A stretch of DNA of 64,000 nt from JADCCX01 sp031431475 (GTDB taxonomy: Bacteria > Pseudomonadota > Alphaproteobacteria > Rhizobiales > Beijerinckiaceae): NCBI GenBank assembly GCA_031431475.1, contig JANPDL010000022.1, forward strand, positions 1 through 64,000, read 5' to 3'. Of this stretch, positions 15,583 to 24,155 are shown piece by piece (position 1 is the stretch's first letter; each line of letters begins with the position of its first letter). The position numbers and the translations under genes were made by a program. The notes under the pieces are model-generated. The model did not search any database and was not told the origin of the DNA. It saw only the letters and a program-made list of their open reading frames with translations.

Positions 15583-15910
15583 TATTCTTCGATTTCCAGG
15601 GAGCGACGGCTCAGGCCCAGAGGATCCGATGATCGAGCGCATCGAAAAACTAGAAGGCAAGATGGATAAGGTTGAGGGCAGGCTATCATCTATTGAAGTT
15701 ACGCTCGCCGAGATCAAGGGCCAGCTGTCTCAAATGCCGAAGGCGACCGATTTTGCGAGGCTCAGCGCCGAAGTTGCCGAAGTGAAAGGCCGCGTCGCCA
15801 ATCTACCCTCGACATGGCAGCTCATGACTTTCACAATCGGATCGGTGATGGCTGCGGCTGGCCTAGCATTTACGATCGCACGATACCTTAGCCCAGTACT
15901 AAAACCATGA
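15575..15910 (+). CDS. Hypothetical coiled-coil protein with C-terminal membrane anchor
   Basis: A 111-residue protein. Residues about 18-75 form a charged amphipathic helix with heptad spacing ('MIERIEKLEGKMDKVEGRL...'), and residues about 82-104 form one hydrophobic segment near the C-terminus. The layout, coiled coil then tail anchor, is common among small uncharacterised proteobacterial proteins and is often seen in accessory DNA. It is lower in GC than its neighbours. Its TGA overlaps the pgk ATG by 4 bases, so pgk translation is coupled to it. No function can be assigned. Confidence 0.65.
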   Translation: MNNILRFPGSDGSGPEDPMIERIEKLEGKMDKVEGRLSSIEVTLAEIKGQLSQMPKATDFARLSAEVAEVKGRVANLPSTWQLMTFTIGSVMAAAGLAFTIARYLSPVLKP

Positions 15911-17091
15911 CCTTCCGCACCCTTTCCAACCTCTCCCCCCGCGGCCGTCGCATCCTGCTGCGTGTCGATCTCAATGCGCCGTTCGACAACGGCAAGCTCT
16001 CGGATGGCACGCGCATCGACCGCATCATACCCACGATCCGCGCACTGGCGGACAAGGGCGGGCGCGTGATCCTCGTGGCGCATTTCGGGCGGCCCAAGGG
16101 GTTTGATCCGAAAGAGACGCTGGGTCCTGCCGTGGCAGAAGTGGCCAAGAGATTGGGCAAGCCGGTGCCGCTGGCGGCGGACTGCATCGGCATCGAGGCG
16201 CTCTCCCTCATCTCCACCATGAAGGATGGCGATGTGATCGCCCTTGAGAACACGCGCTTTCATGTGGGTGAAGAGAAGAATGACTCTGCCTTTCTGGCGG
16301 CGCTTGCGGCCAATGGCGATGTCTATGTCAACGACGCCTTCTCTGCCGCGCACCGGGCGCATGCCTCCACCGCTGGCCTCGCCCACAAGCTGCCGGCCTA
16401 TGCCGGGCTGACGATGGAAGCGGAACTGAAGGCGCTGGACAAGGCTCTGGGCAAGCCGAAGAAGCCAGTGGCGGCATTGGTTGGCGGTGCCAAGGTTTCC
16501 TCCAAACTCGACCTGCTGGGCAATCTCGTGACCCGCGTGCAGATGCTGATCATCGGCGGCGGCATGGCGAATACGTTTCTGGCCGCGCGGGGCGTGGATG
16601 TCGGCAAGTCGCTGTGCGAGCATGATCTTGTCGGCACGGCCCGCGAGATCGAGGCCAAGGCGAAGAAGGCGGGTTGCACGATCATCCTGCCGGTGGATGC
16701 GGTGGTGTCGAAGGAGTTCAAGGCCGGTGCAGCCAATCGCATTGTCGATGTGAATGGTGTGGCGGCGGACGAGATGATCCTTGATGCTGGTCCCAAATCC
16801 GTCACCGCCGTCAACGCAGCTCTGGCAAAGGCAAAAACGCTGGTGTGGAACGGCCCGATGGGCGCGTTCGAGATCGCGCCGTTCGATACGGGCACTGTCG
16901 CGGTGGCGAAGGAAGCCGCACGCCTGACGAAGGCGGGAAAGCTGGTGTCGGTCGCGGGTGGCGGTGATACGGTGTCGGCGCTGAACCACGCTGGGGTGGC
17001 CGATGATTTCACTTATGTCTCGACGGCGGGCGGCGCATTCCTGGAATGGATGGAAGGCAAGGTCCTGCCGGGTGTGGAGGCGCTGGGTTAG
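15907..17091 (+). CDS. pgk: Phosphoglycerate kinase
   Basis: The kinase transfers phosphate between 1,3-bisphosphoglycerate and ADP. The 394-residue length is standard. Signature elements are 'RVDLNAPFDNGKLSDGTRID' (the N-terminal substrate loop), 'VAHFGRPKG', 'ENTRFHVGEEKND', 'YVNDAFSAAHRAHAST', 'LVGGAKVSSKL', 'IGGGMANTFL' and the C-terminal nucleotide loop 'VAGGGDTVSAL'. The ATG at 15907 overlaps the stop of a small membrane-anchored coiled-coil gene, an odd partner for a glycolytic enzyme. Confidence 0.97.
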   Translation: MTFRTLSNLSPRGRRILLRVDLNAPFDNGKLSDGTRIDRIIPTIRALADKGGRVILVAHFGRPKGFDPKETLGPAVAEVAKRLGKPVPLAADCIGIEALSLISTMKDGDVIALENTRFHVGEEKNDSAFLAALAANGDVYVNDAFSAAHRAHASTAGLAHKLPAYAGLTMEAELKALDKALGKPKKPVAALVGGAKVSSKLDLLGNLVTRVQMLIIGGGMANTFLAARGVDVGKSLCEHDLVGTAREIEAKAKKAGCTIILPVDAVVSKEFKAGAANRIVDVNGVAADEMILDAGPKSVTAVNAALAKAKTLVWNGPMGAFEIAPFDTGTVAVAKEAARLTKAGKLVSVAGGGDTVSALNHAGVADDFTYVSTAGGAFLEWMEGKVLPGVEALG

Positions 17092-17222
17092 TTTATAATA
17101 ATATATGCACTTTAGGCGAATGTGATCTGATTTGACCTTCCCACAGCTTGGCAAGCGTGGTGTTCGGCCCTAACTTCTTTTCAGGCACCATAAGAATGTG
17201 CCGAAGCACCGGGAGCGAGACA

Positions 17223-18362
17223 ATGAAAATCACGATCAAGGACGATCCTTCACGCCGAAAATTCATGACGGCCACGGCGGTGGCGGCAGCGGCTGTCACC
17301 GTAGCAGCGCCCACCATTGTGAGCGCGCAGGGGCCGATCAGCATGCGCTGGCAGAGCACATGGCCATCCAAGGATATTTTCCACGAATACGCACTGGATT
17401 TCGCCAAGAAGGTCAATGACATGACCGGCGGCGATCTCAAGATCGAAGTCCTGCCGGCAGGCGCTGTGGTGCCAGCTTTCGGCCTGCTGGAAGCGGTGTC
17501 CAAAGGCACGCTCGATGGTGGCCATGGCGTGCTGGTCTATCATTACGGCAAGCAGACTGCGCTGGCGCTGTGGGGCTCGGGTCCGGGCTATGCCATGGAT
17601 GCCAACATGCTGCTGTCCTGGCACAAGTATGGCGGCGGCAAGGAATTGCTGGCGGAACTCTATGCCTCGATCGGTGCGAACGTGCAGTCCTTCCCCTATG
17701 GTCCGATGCCAACCCAGCCGCTTGGCTGGTTTAAGAAGCCGATCACCAAGGTTGAGGATTTCCAGGGTGTGAAATACCGTACTGTTGGCATTTCCATCGA
17801 TGTCTTCACCGGCATGGGTGCTGCTGTGAACGCACTTCCCGGCGGCGAAATCGTTTCCGCCATGGATCGCGGCCTGCTCGATGCGGCGGAATTCAACAAT
17901 GCCTCGTCCGACCGTTTGCTGGGCTTCGCTGACGTTTCGAAGATCTGCATGCTGCAGAGCTATCACCAGAACGCCGAGCAGTTCGAGATCATGTTCAACA
18001 AGACGAAGTATGATGCCCTGCCCGACCGGATGAAGGCGATCATCGCCAACGCCACAGAAGCAGCCTCTTCCGATATGTCGTGGAAAGCCGTTGACCGTTA
18101 TTCCACAGATTATCAGGAGCTTCAGACCAAGGACAAGGTGCGCTTCTTCAAGACGCCGGATGCCGTGCTGAAAAAGCAGCTCGAAATCTACGACCAGGTT
18201 GTCGCGAAAAAGGCCGCCGAGAATCCAATGTTCAAGAAGATCCTTGAATCGCAGCTCACCTTTGCACGGCGCGCCACGCAGTGGGAGCAGGACACGGTGG
18301 TCAACCGCCGCATGGCCTATGACCATTACTTCGGCCCCAACGGCGTCGCGAAGAAGACCTGA
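17223..18362 (+). CDS. dctP: TRAP transporter substrate-binding protein
   Basis: The 379-residue protein is the periplasmic solute receptor of a TRAP transporter whose permease genes follow. A twin-arginine-like leader is visible ('SRRKFMTATAVAAAAVTVAAP', about residues 10-30, cleavage after 'VSA'). Mature features include 'RWQSTWPSKDIFHEYALDFAKKVNDMTGG', 'GVKYRTVGISIDVFTGMGAAVNALPGGEI' and the acid-binding Arg in 'KYRTVG'. It resembles the TakP / mannitol-chloroaromatic subgroup, which binds carboxylated compounds such as 2-oxo acids. The ligand is not predictable. A strong hairpin separates it from the permease genes. Confidence 0.9.
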   Translation: MKITIKDDPSRRKFMTATAVAAAAVTVAAPTIVSAQGPISMRWQSTWPSKDIFHEYALDFAKKVNDMTGGDLKIEVLPAGAVVPAFGLLEAVSKGTLDGGHGVLVYHYGKQTALALWGSGPGYAMDANMLLSWHKYGGGKELLAELYASIGANVQSFPYGPMPTQPLGWFKKPITKVEDFQGVKYRTVGISIDVFTGMGAAVNALPGGEIVSAMDRGLLDAAEFNNASSDRLLGFADVSKICMLQSYHQNAEQFEIMFNKTKYDALPDRMKAIIANATEAASSDMSWKAVDRYSTDYQELQTKDKVRFFKTPDAVLKKQLEIYDQVVAKKAAENPMFKKILESQLTFARRATQWEQDTVVNRRMAYDHYFGPNGVAKKT

Positions 18363-18382
18363 GCCCTTCAGTCCCAGCACAG

Positions 18383-18408
18383 ACTTCCGGTCCTGACGGG
18401 CCGGAAGT
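18383..18408 (+). terminator. Intercistronic hairpin between dctP and dctQ
   Basis: Arms ACTTCCGGTCC (18383-18393) and GGGCCGGAAGT (18398-18408) pair over 11 bases around a TGAC loop, with TCCTTTTT a few bases downstream. Hairpins placed here often stabilise the abundant receptor mRNA and reduce permease expression. Partial termination is also possible. Confidence 0.65.
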
Positions 18409-18455
18409 TGATCTCCTTTTTGCGCCTGACGTCACGGGCCAACCGGTTCCAGATC

Positions 18456-19121
18456 ATGAATGTCGAAAAATTCCTGCACACCATTGATGGTGTGAGCACC
18501 TGGGTTGGCAAGGCGGCGGCGTGGCTGATCGTGGGGTTGATGCTTCTGGTCTGCGCCGAGGTGTTCAAGCGCTATCTGCTGAACGCGCCGACGGCCTGGA
18601 TCTTCGATGTCAGCAGCATGTTCTACGGCACGCTGTTCATGCTGTGCGGAGCATACACGCTGGCGCTGAACGGCCATGTGCGCGGGGATTTTCTTTACAG
18701 CTCCTTCAAGCCACGCACCCAGGCGACACTCGATCTGGCGCTCTACATCCTGTTCTTCATTCCGGGTATTCTGGCGCTGTGTTATGCGGGGTATTCCTAC
18801 GCGGGCGACTCCTGGCGCATTGCCGAGCATTCCAGCGTGACGGCGGACGGGCCGCCGATCTATCCCTTCAAGACGATCATCCCCATCGCGGGCGCTTTCG
18901 TGATGCTGCAGGGCGTGGCCGAGATCGTCCGCTGCATCGTGTGCCTGAAGACGGGCGAATGGCCGAGCCGCCTCCACGATGTCTCCGAGACCGATGTCAT
19001 CGGTGAACAGCTCGCAGCCAGCACGCATGTGGATGAGGAATCCCGCAAGATCGCGATGGAAAAAGCCCAGTCGATTGAAGAATCCGCGCGTCAGCGCGGA
19101 CGCGGGGGAGACGGCGCATGA
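18456..19121 (+). CDS. dctQ: TRAP transporter small permease subunit
   Basis: A 221-residue membrane protein with four hydrophobic segments (about residues 17-40, 55-75, 95-118 and 145-167), the DctQ arrangement. A 'CAEVFKRYLLNAPTAWIFDVS' segment matches the family motif around the first and second helices. The hydrophilic C-terminal tail of about 50 residues is longer than usual and rich in Glu, Arg and Ser. The start at 18456 (ATG) fits the hydrophobic pattern. It overlaps the large permease gene by 4 bases. Confidence 0.88.
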   Translation: MNVEKFLHTIDGVSTWVGKAAAWLIVGLMLLVCAEVFKRYLLNAPTAWIFDVSSMFYGTLFMLCGAYTLALNGHVRGDFLYSSFKPRTQATLDLALYILFFIPGILALCYAGYSYAGDSWRIAEHSSVTADGPPIYPFKTIIPIAGAFVMLQGVAEIVRCIVCLKTGEWPSRLHDVSETDVIGEQLAASTHVDEESRKIAMEKAQSIEESARQRGRGGDGA

Positions 19122-20896
19122 GTTTCCTGAGCTCGATCCTCCCTGCCATGAGCGACCCGTCTCTCGGGCTGCTGATGCTTGGTCTCATCGTGGTGGCCAT
19201 CATGCTGGGCTTCCCGACCGCCTTCACGCTGATGGGCCTGGGCATTCTCTTCGGATTCAAGGCGTTCTACGATCCCTCGCAGGCCTGGATCGACAACCGG
19301 GTCTTCGACCTTATGGTGCAGCGCACCTATGGCGCGATGACAAATGATGTCCTGATCTCGATCCCGCTGTTCGTGCTGATGGGCTACGTGATGGAACGTG
19401 GCGCGCTGGTGGACAAGATGTTCTATTCCATCCAGCTGGCATTCCGGAATGTGCCGGCATCGCTCGCCGTGGCATCGCTGCTGGTCTGCACATTCTGGGG
19501 CATTGCCAGCGGTCTGGTGGGCGCGGTTGTCGTGCTGATGGGCGTGATCGCCTTCAATCCCATGCTGCGCGCAGGCTACGACGTGCGTCTCGCGGCGGGC
19601 GTGATCACGGCGGGCGGCACGCTTGGCATTCTCATTCCCCCATCGGTGATGATCATCGTCTATGCAGCGGTGGCCGGACAATCCGTGGTCAAGCTCTATG
19701 CAGCCGCCATGTTCCCCGGGTTCTTCCTGGCTTTCCTCTATCTCATCTACATCATCGGCTGGGCGCTGATCGACCCGAAGATCGCGCCGAAACTGCCCGA
19801 GGAACAAACGCGCGTACCGGTGCCTGACTGGGTGCGCAAATTCCAGGCGGCCTATGGCTCCAATATGTTCGCGGGAGCCTCCAAGGCGCTCCTGTCGCCT
19901 GCAACGGCCAGGGGCATCACGGCGGAAGACGGCCCTATCGGCTTCCGGGGGCTGATCAAGATGCTGGCTTACATGCTGGTGCCATTCACCATTGTGGCGC
20001 TGACGCTGCTGACGACGTGGTGGTATGTCGTCATCCACCAGCAGGTAGGAGCACTGGAAGTTTTCGAGGGCGTGCAACAGCTTGGTTCGGCGCCCGTCGA
20101 GTCCGCGCCGACGCCCGCCGAACAGGGCCCTCCTGCCGGATTCTACATCACCTTCGGCCTCATCGCCGTGGCCATGACCTTTGTCATGATCCGCTATTAC
20201 ATGCGCATGACCGCCGAGCGTTTCGAAGTGATCCGACTGCTGACGACCTCCATCGCACCGCTGGGTCTGCTGACCGTCATTGTTCTGGCCGTGATCCTCT
20301 TCGGCATCACCACGGCAACCGAATCCGCCGCTGTGGGCGCGGCCGGCGCGTTCCTGCTGGCATTGCAGGCCCGCACGCTTGACTGGAAGCGCACGAAGGA
20401 AGCCGTATTCCTCACGGCCAAGACGACATCGATGGTCTGCTGGCTGTTTGTGGGGTCCGCGATCTTCTCCGGAGTCTTCGCGCTGCTGGGTGGGCAGGCC
20501 CTCATCGAGAAATGGGTGCTGTCGCTGGACCTCTCGCCCATCGGCTTCATGATCCTGTCGCAGGCCATCATCTTCGTGCTGGGCTGGCCGCTGGAATGGA
20601 CCGAGATCATCGTGATCTTCGTGCCGATCTTCCTGCCGCTGCTCAAGCATTTCAGCATCGATCCCATCCTGTGGGGCGTGCTGGTGTTCGTGAACCTGCA
20701 GGCGGCCTTCCTGTCGCCCCCGGTCGCGATGTCGGCGTTCTATCTCAAGGGCGTGGCTCCCAAGCACGTGACACTCAACCAGATTTTCGCAGGCATGATG
20801 CCCTATATGCTGATCGTCATCCTGTGCATGGTGATCATGTATATCTGGCCCGGCCTGACTTTGTGGCTGCCGAATTTTCTTTATGGGGCGGGCTGA
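19118..20896 (+). CDS. dctM: TRAP transporter large permease subunit, long form
   Basis: The 592-residue protein has many membrane segments and the DctM motifs 'GFPTAFTLMGLGILFG', 'ISIPLFVLMGYVMERG', 'GGTLGILIPPSVMIIVYA' and 'GWPLEWTEIIVIFVPIFLPL'. It is about 160 residues longer than ordinary DctM because of an inserted region (roughly residues 225-395) between the two halves. That long form is usual in the mannitol/chloroaromatic-type TRAP subgroup and fits the receptor upstream. It is coupled to dctQ through the overlap ATGA. The transporter appears complete: receptor, small and large permease. Confidence 0.9.
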   Translation: MSFLSSILPAMSDPSLGLLMLGLIVVAIMLGFPTAFTLMGLGILFGFKAFYDPSQAWIDNRVFDLMVQRTYGAMTNDVLISIPLFVLMGYVMERGALVDKMFYSIQLAFRNVPASLAVASLLVCTFWGIASGLVGAVVVLMGVIAFNPMLRAGYDVRLAAGVITAGGTLGILIPPSVMIIVYAAVAGQSVVKLYAAAMFPGFFLAFLYLIYIIGWALIDPKIAPKLPEEQTRVPVPDWVRKFQAAYGSNMFAGASKALLSPATARGITAEDGPIGFRGLIKMLAYMLVPFTIVALTLLTTWWYVVIHQQVGALEVFEGVQQLGSAPVESAPTPAEQGPPAGFYITFGLIAVAMTFVMIRYYMRMTAERFEVIRLLTTSIAPLGLLTVIVLAVILFGITTATESAAVGAAGAFLLALQARTLDWKRTKEAVFLTAKTTSMVCWLFVGSAIFSGVFALLGGQALIEKWVLSLDLSPIGFMILSQAIIFVLGWPLEWTEIIVIFVPIFLPLLKHFSIDPILWGVLVFVNLQAAFLSPPVAMSAFYLKGVAPKHVTLNQIFAGMMPYMLIVILCMVIMYIWPGLTLWLPNFLYGAG

Positions 20897-20900
20897 GCCT

Positions 20901-21185
20901 TCACCGCTGCACATCCACAAGCTTGCAGGCCTCATTTCCGCCATTCGTGCGGCACTGGTTCACTGCCTTGTCGCGGATATCGCCGAGCGTTCTTGCCGCC
21001 TCGTTGTTCTGCCACCAGCCGCAGGATTTGTCGGGCGCCATGGCGAAGGCCTTCGGGCGGCCCTGAGCTGCCTGATAACGCTGCCATGCGCCCTGGCAGT
21101 TCGGCGTCAAACCCGTGGGCTGGCCCAATGCCGGAGCGGAGGCGAGCAGTGCCAGCGAGAGTATCGCGATCATTTTGCCTTGCAT
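20901..21185 (-). CDS. Small exported hypothetical protein
   Basis: A 94-residue protein with a signal peptide (about residues 1-21, 'MIAILSLALLASAPALG') and a short mature domain with three Cys residues (in 'PNCQGAW', 'KSCGWWQ' and 'NQCRTNG', with a fourth in 'EACKLV'), which could form two disulphides in the periplasm. The pattern resembles small exported proteins of Hyphomicrobiales of unknown role. The start at 21185 is the ATG at the signal peptide; the frame is open back to 21227. It converges with dctM, leaving 4 bases between the stops. Confidence 0.65.
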   Translation of the reverse strand: MQGKMIAILSLALLASAPALGQPTGLTPNCQGAWQRYQAAQGRPKAFAMAPDKSCGWWQNNEAARTLGDIRDKAVNQCRTNGGNEACKLVDVQR

Positions 21186-21307
21186 GTCATGATCCTCCCC
21201 AAGCTTCTCATTTCGCTCATACACCATTCACATCAAGGATGCTTTTCGACGTCAAGCAGCCGCGCTATATGCTCGGTCAGACGATCCAGCCTGCCCGAGG
21301 AAACGCC

Positions 21308-22390
21308 ATGTCCCGCATTACGCTTCGCCAGCTTCTCGATCATGCCGCCGAGCACAGCTACGGCGTGCCGGCCTTCAACATCAACAACATGGAGCAGGCG
21401 CTGGCGATCATGGCGGCGGCGAGCGAGGTGGATGCGCCCGTCATCATCCAGGCCTCGCGCGGTGCGCGCAGTTATGCCAACGACATCATGCTCAAGCACA
21501 TGATGGACGCCGTCACCGAGATCTATCCGCATATCCCGGTCTGCGTGCATCTTGATCACGGCAACGGTCCTGCGACCTGCATGACCGCGATCCAGGCGGG
21601 CTTTACATCGGTCATGATGGATGGGTCGCTCAAGGATGACGGCAAGACACCGGCGGACTGGGATTACAATGTCGCTGTGACGCGCACGGTGGTCGAGATG
21701 TCCCACCTCGGCGGTATTTCAGTGGAAGGCGAGCTTGGCGTGCTGGGCAGCCTCGAAAGCGGTATGGGCGAGGCGGAAGACGGCCATGGTGCGGAAGGCA
21801 AGCTCTCGCATGACCAGTTGCTGACCAACCCGGACGAGGCCGTGAAATTCGTGGCCGAGACGAAGGTGGATGCGCTGGCCATCGCCATGGGAACCTCGCA
21901 CGGCGCCTACAAGTTCTCGCGCAAGCCGGACGGTGCGATCCTCGCGATGAATATCATCGAGGACATCCATGCCAAACTGCCGAACATGCATCTTGTTATG
22001 CACGGCTCATCCTCGGTACCGCAGGATCTGCAGGACGTGATCAACCAGTACGGCGGCAAGATGCCTCAGACCTGGGGTGTGCCGGTGGAGGAGATCCAGC
22101 GCGGCATCAAGCACGGCGTGCGCAAGATCAACATCGATACCGACAACCGCATGGCGATGACCGGGCAGATCAGGAAAATTCTGGCCGAGCATCCCGGCGA
22201 GTTCGACCCGCGCAAGTATCTCAAGCCCGCGATGGACGCGATGCAGAAGCTCTGCCGCCAGCGCCTGCAGGAGTTCAACACGGCGGGTCAGGCCAGCAAG
22301 ATCAAGCGCGTGCTGACCACCGCCGAGATGGCGAAGCGCTACGTGAAGGGCGAACTGGACCCGACCTTCGCGGCGAAGAACGCGGCCTGA
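21308..22390 (+). CDS. fba: Class II fructose-bisphosphate aldolase (CbbA/Fba type)
   Basis: A zinc-dependent aldolase that splits or forms fructose 1,6-bisphosphate (and sedoheptulose bisphosphate in Calvin-cycle organisms). The 360-residue protein shows 'YGVPAFNINNMEQ', zinc ligands in 'CVHLDHGNG' and 'AMGTSHGAYKF', 'VEGELGVLGS', 'LVMHGSSSVP' and 'GVRKINIDTDNRMA'. The subtype matches proteobacterial CbbA/Fda. No RuBisCO or phosphoribulokinase lies in the window, so a glycolytic or gluconeogenic role is the default. It probably belonged to a gap-pgk-fba cluster. A strong terminator follows. Confidence 0.95.
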   Translation: MSRITLRQLLDHAAEHSYGVPAFNINNMEQALAIMAAASEVDAPVIIQASRGARSYANDIMLKHMMDAVTEIYPHIPVCVHLDHGNGPATCMTAIQAGFTSVMMDGSLKDDGKTPADWDYNVAVTRTVVEMSHLGGISVEGELGVLGSLESGMGEAEDGHGAEGKLSHDQLLTNPDEAVKFVAETKVDALAIAMGTSHGAYKFSRKPDGAILAMNIIEDIHAKLPNMHLVMHGSSSVPQDLQDVINQYGGKMPQTWGVPVEEIQRGIKHGVRKINIDTDNRMAMTGQIRKILAEHPGEFDPRKYLKPAMDAMQKLCRQRLQEFNTAGQASKIKRVLTTAEMAKRYVKGELDPTFAAKNAA

Positions 22391-22438
22391 GGCCAGCGCA
22401 GCGCGTTCTGCGCAGCTGGAATTAACCAGAGATTCACC

Positions 22439-22478
22439 AATGCCGCCCCGCAATTCACATGGGCGGCATTTATGTTTG
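22439..22478 (+). terminator. Rho-independent terminator after fba
   Basis: AATGCCGCCC (22439-22448) and GGGCGGCATT (22461-22470) form a perfect 10-base-pair stem with a 12-base loop, followed by TATGTTTGA. It separates fba from the GDSL/RTX gene. Confidence 0.75.
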
Positions 22479-22554
22479 ACGGATCGTTAACAAGTAAACT
22501 AATCTCTTTGCCAGTTGAGCCCGGAGGAACCGGGCCGCATTCAGGGAGAGAGTG

Positions 22555-24051
22555 ATGCCACACGCACGCAAGGTCGATTTCAGCTCCGTTGTGTTCTTCG
22601 GCGACAGCTTGACCGACAGCGGCAATCTGTTTGCGCTGACCGGCTTTCCGCCGCCGCCCTATGCACAGCGGTTCTCGAACGGCCCGACCTATGCTGAATA
22701 TCTGCCCGGCCGCATCGGTGTTACGGCGCAGAACTATGCCTTTGGCGGTGCTGAATCTTCGACTGAGGCAACTGACAGCCCGCTGCAGCAGGCGATCAAC
22801 CTGACCTCGCAGGTCAATAATTACCTCGGACGCCTGGGCGGGCAGCCCGCGCCTGACGGTACCGCAGCCGGACTGTTCATTGGCAACAACGATTACCTGC
22901 GGTTTGTTCCCAATGCCGTTGAGCCCATCCAGGTGCAGGTCGCAAACCTCGTTGGAAGCGTGATCGGCACGATCAACGCGCAGGTGCAACGCCTGCTTGG
23001 CGCGGGCGTGGACAAGATACTGCTCTTCACACTACCCAGCGTGGCAGTGACACCGCTCGGCACTGCCCTGAATCCGGCGCAACTGGCGGGCGCGGAAGCC
23101 ATCAATGCCGCCAACAATGGCGCGCTGGCAACGCTGGCAGCAGGCTATGCACTGGCTGGCGTCGACGTGACACTGGTCGATACGGCGCGCTTTGCCCGCG
23201 AGCTTGATTCCGACGGCGAGACTTTCGGATTTCTGGTGACCGATATTCCGATCGTCACCAACAATGGCACGGTGCAAACCGGGATCGGCAACCTCTTTGC
23301 GCCGGACGAGATCGCATTCTTCGACGAGATTCATCCAACAACCGCCGCGCATGGCGTTACGGCAGCGTTTGTCGCGGCCACGCTTGAGGCCGACAAGGTG
23401 CAATTGCTGGGCGCAGGCAATGACACCGTGACCAGCCTCTTCGGTGATGATCTCATCATGACCGGTGCAGGCAATGACCGCATATCAGCCGGATTTGGCG
23501 AGGATACGGTTCTGGCTGGAACCGGTGACGACACGGTCGATGGCGGCTTCGGCAATGATGTTCTTTCGGGCGGCAGCGGCAATGACGTCATCTATGGCGG
23601 TTTCGGCAGCGACCTGCTGGCTGGCAACAACGGCAATGATCGCCTTGATGGCGGTTTCGGCAATGATGTGCTGATCGCGGGCCGTGGCTCCGACACGATG
23701 GACGGCGGCTTCGGCAACGATATCTTCTACGTGAAAAACGAGGCTGGCGTAGCCGACAAGGATGTCATCCGCGGAGGCTTCGGCTTCGACACTGTGCGGA
23801 TCGAAATCACGGCGGATATCTGGGCCTCGACAGCGTTCCAGAACGAGTTGACCGCCTCGATACGCCACGATCGCTGCGGCGGGGACTACAATGGCAATAT
23901 CGCAAGCCTTGGACTGACATTCAGCGATATCGAGCGCCTGGAAATCTTCGTGGGCGATACGCTGGTGCAGAGCTACGGTCGCTCCGGCCCGCCAACCGGG
24001 GAAACACAACTGCGGCTGATCGCCGACGCGGATCTCTGGGGCTTTATCTGA
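22555..24051 (+). CDS. GDSL/SGNH hydrolase with C-terminal RTX calcium-binding repeats
   Basis: The 498-residue protein joins an SGNH esterase/lipase domain to a secretion-type repeat region. Block I is 'FFGDSLTDSGN' with nucleophile S18, block III is 'GNND' at 110-113, and block V is 'DEIH' with D257 and H260, so the catalytic set is complete. Residues about 285-395 hold nine-residue RTX repeats ('GGFGNDVL', 'GGSGNDVIY', 'GGFGSDLL'), which bind calcium and usually mark type I secretion. There is no N-terminal signal peptide, as expected for that route. No type I exporter genes are nearby. An AGGGAGAG site precedes the start; GTG at 22552 is an alternative. The substrate is unknown. Confidence 0.88.
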   Translation: MPHARKVDFSSVVFFGDSLTDSGNLFALTGFPPPPYAQRFSNGPTYAEYLPGRIGVTAQNYAFGGAESSTEATDSPLQQAINLTSQVNNYLGRLGGQPAPDGTAAGLFIGNNDYLRFVPNAVEPIQVQVANLVGSVIGTINAQVQRLLGAGVDKILLFTLPSVAVTPLGTALNPAQLAGAEAINAANNGALATLAAGYALAGVDVTLVDTARFARELDSDGETFGFLVTDIPIVTNNGTVQTGIGNLFAPDEIAFFDEIHPTTAAHGVTAAFVAATLEADKVQLLGAGNDTVTSLFGDDLIMTGAGNDRISAGFGEDTVLAGTGDDTVDGGFGNDVLSGGSGNDVIYGGFGSDLLAGNNGNDRLDGGFGNDVLIAGRGSDTMDGGFGNDIFYVKNEAGVADKDVIRGGFGFDTVRIEITADIWASTAFQNELTASIRHDRCGGDYNGNIASLGLTFSDIERLEIFVGDTLVQSYGRSGPPTGETQLRLIADADLWGFI

Positions 24052-24155
24052 CCCGTTCCTCCAGCGGCGCAATCTTCCTGTCATATTGCGCCGCAATTCT
24101 GCCATTTCTCCGCCGTCCGCTGGTTTGGCCGGTTGGCGAAGAATGGGAGCATATA

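Noticed and set aside
19091..20944. 617-codon open frame antisense to the TRAP permease gene
   Set aside because: The translated sequence is His/Arg/Gln-rich and low complexity, typical of the antisense of a high-GC membrane protein gene.
14262..22390. Calvin-Benson cycle (cbb) operon
   Set aside because: gap, pgk and a CbbA-type aldolase are present, but RuBisCO, phosphoribulokinase and CbbR are absent. The order matches the general glycolytic cluster of Hyphomicrobiales.
23400..23740. DNA tandem repeat or CRISPR-like array
   Set aside because: The repetition comes from the RTX nonapeptides of the GDSL protein; units vary and are coding, with no spacer structure.
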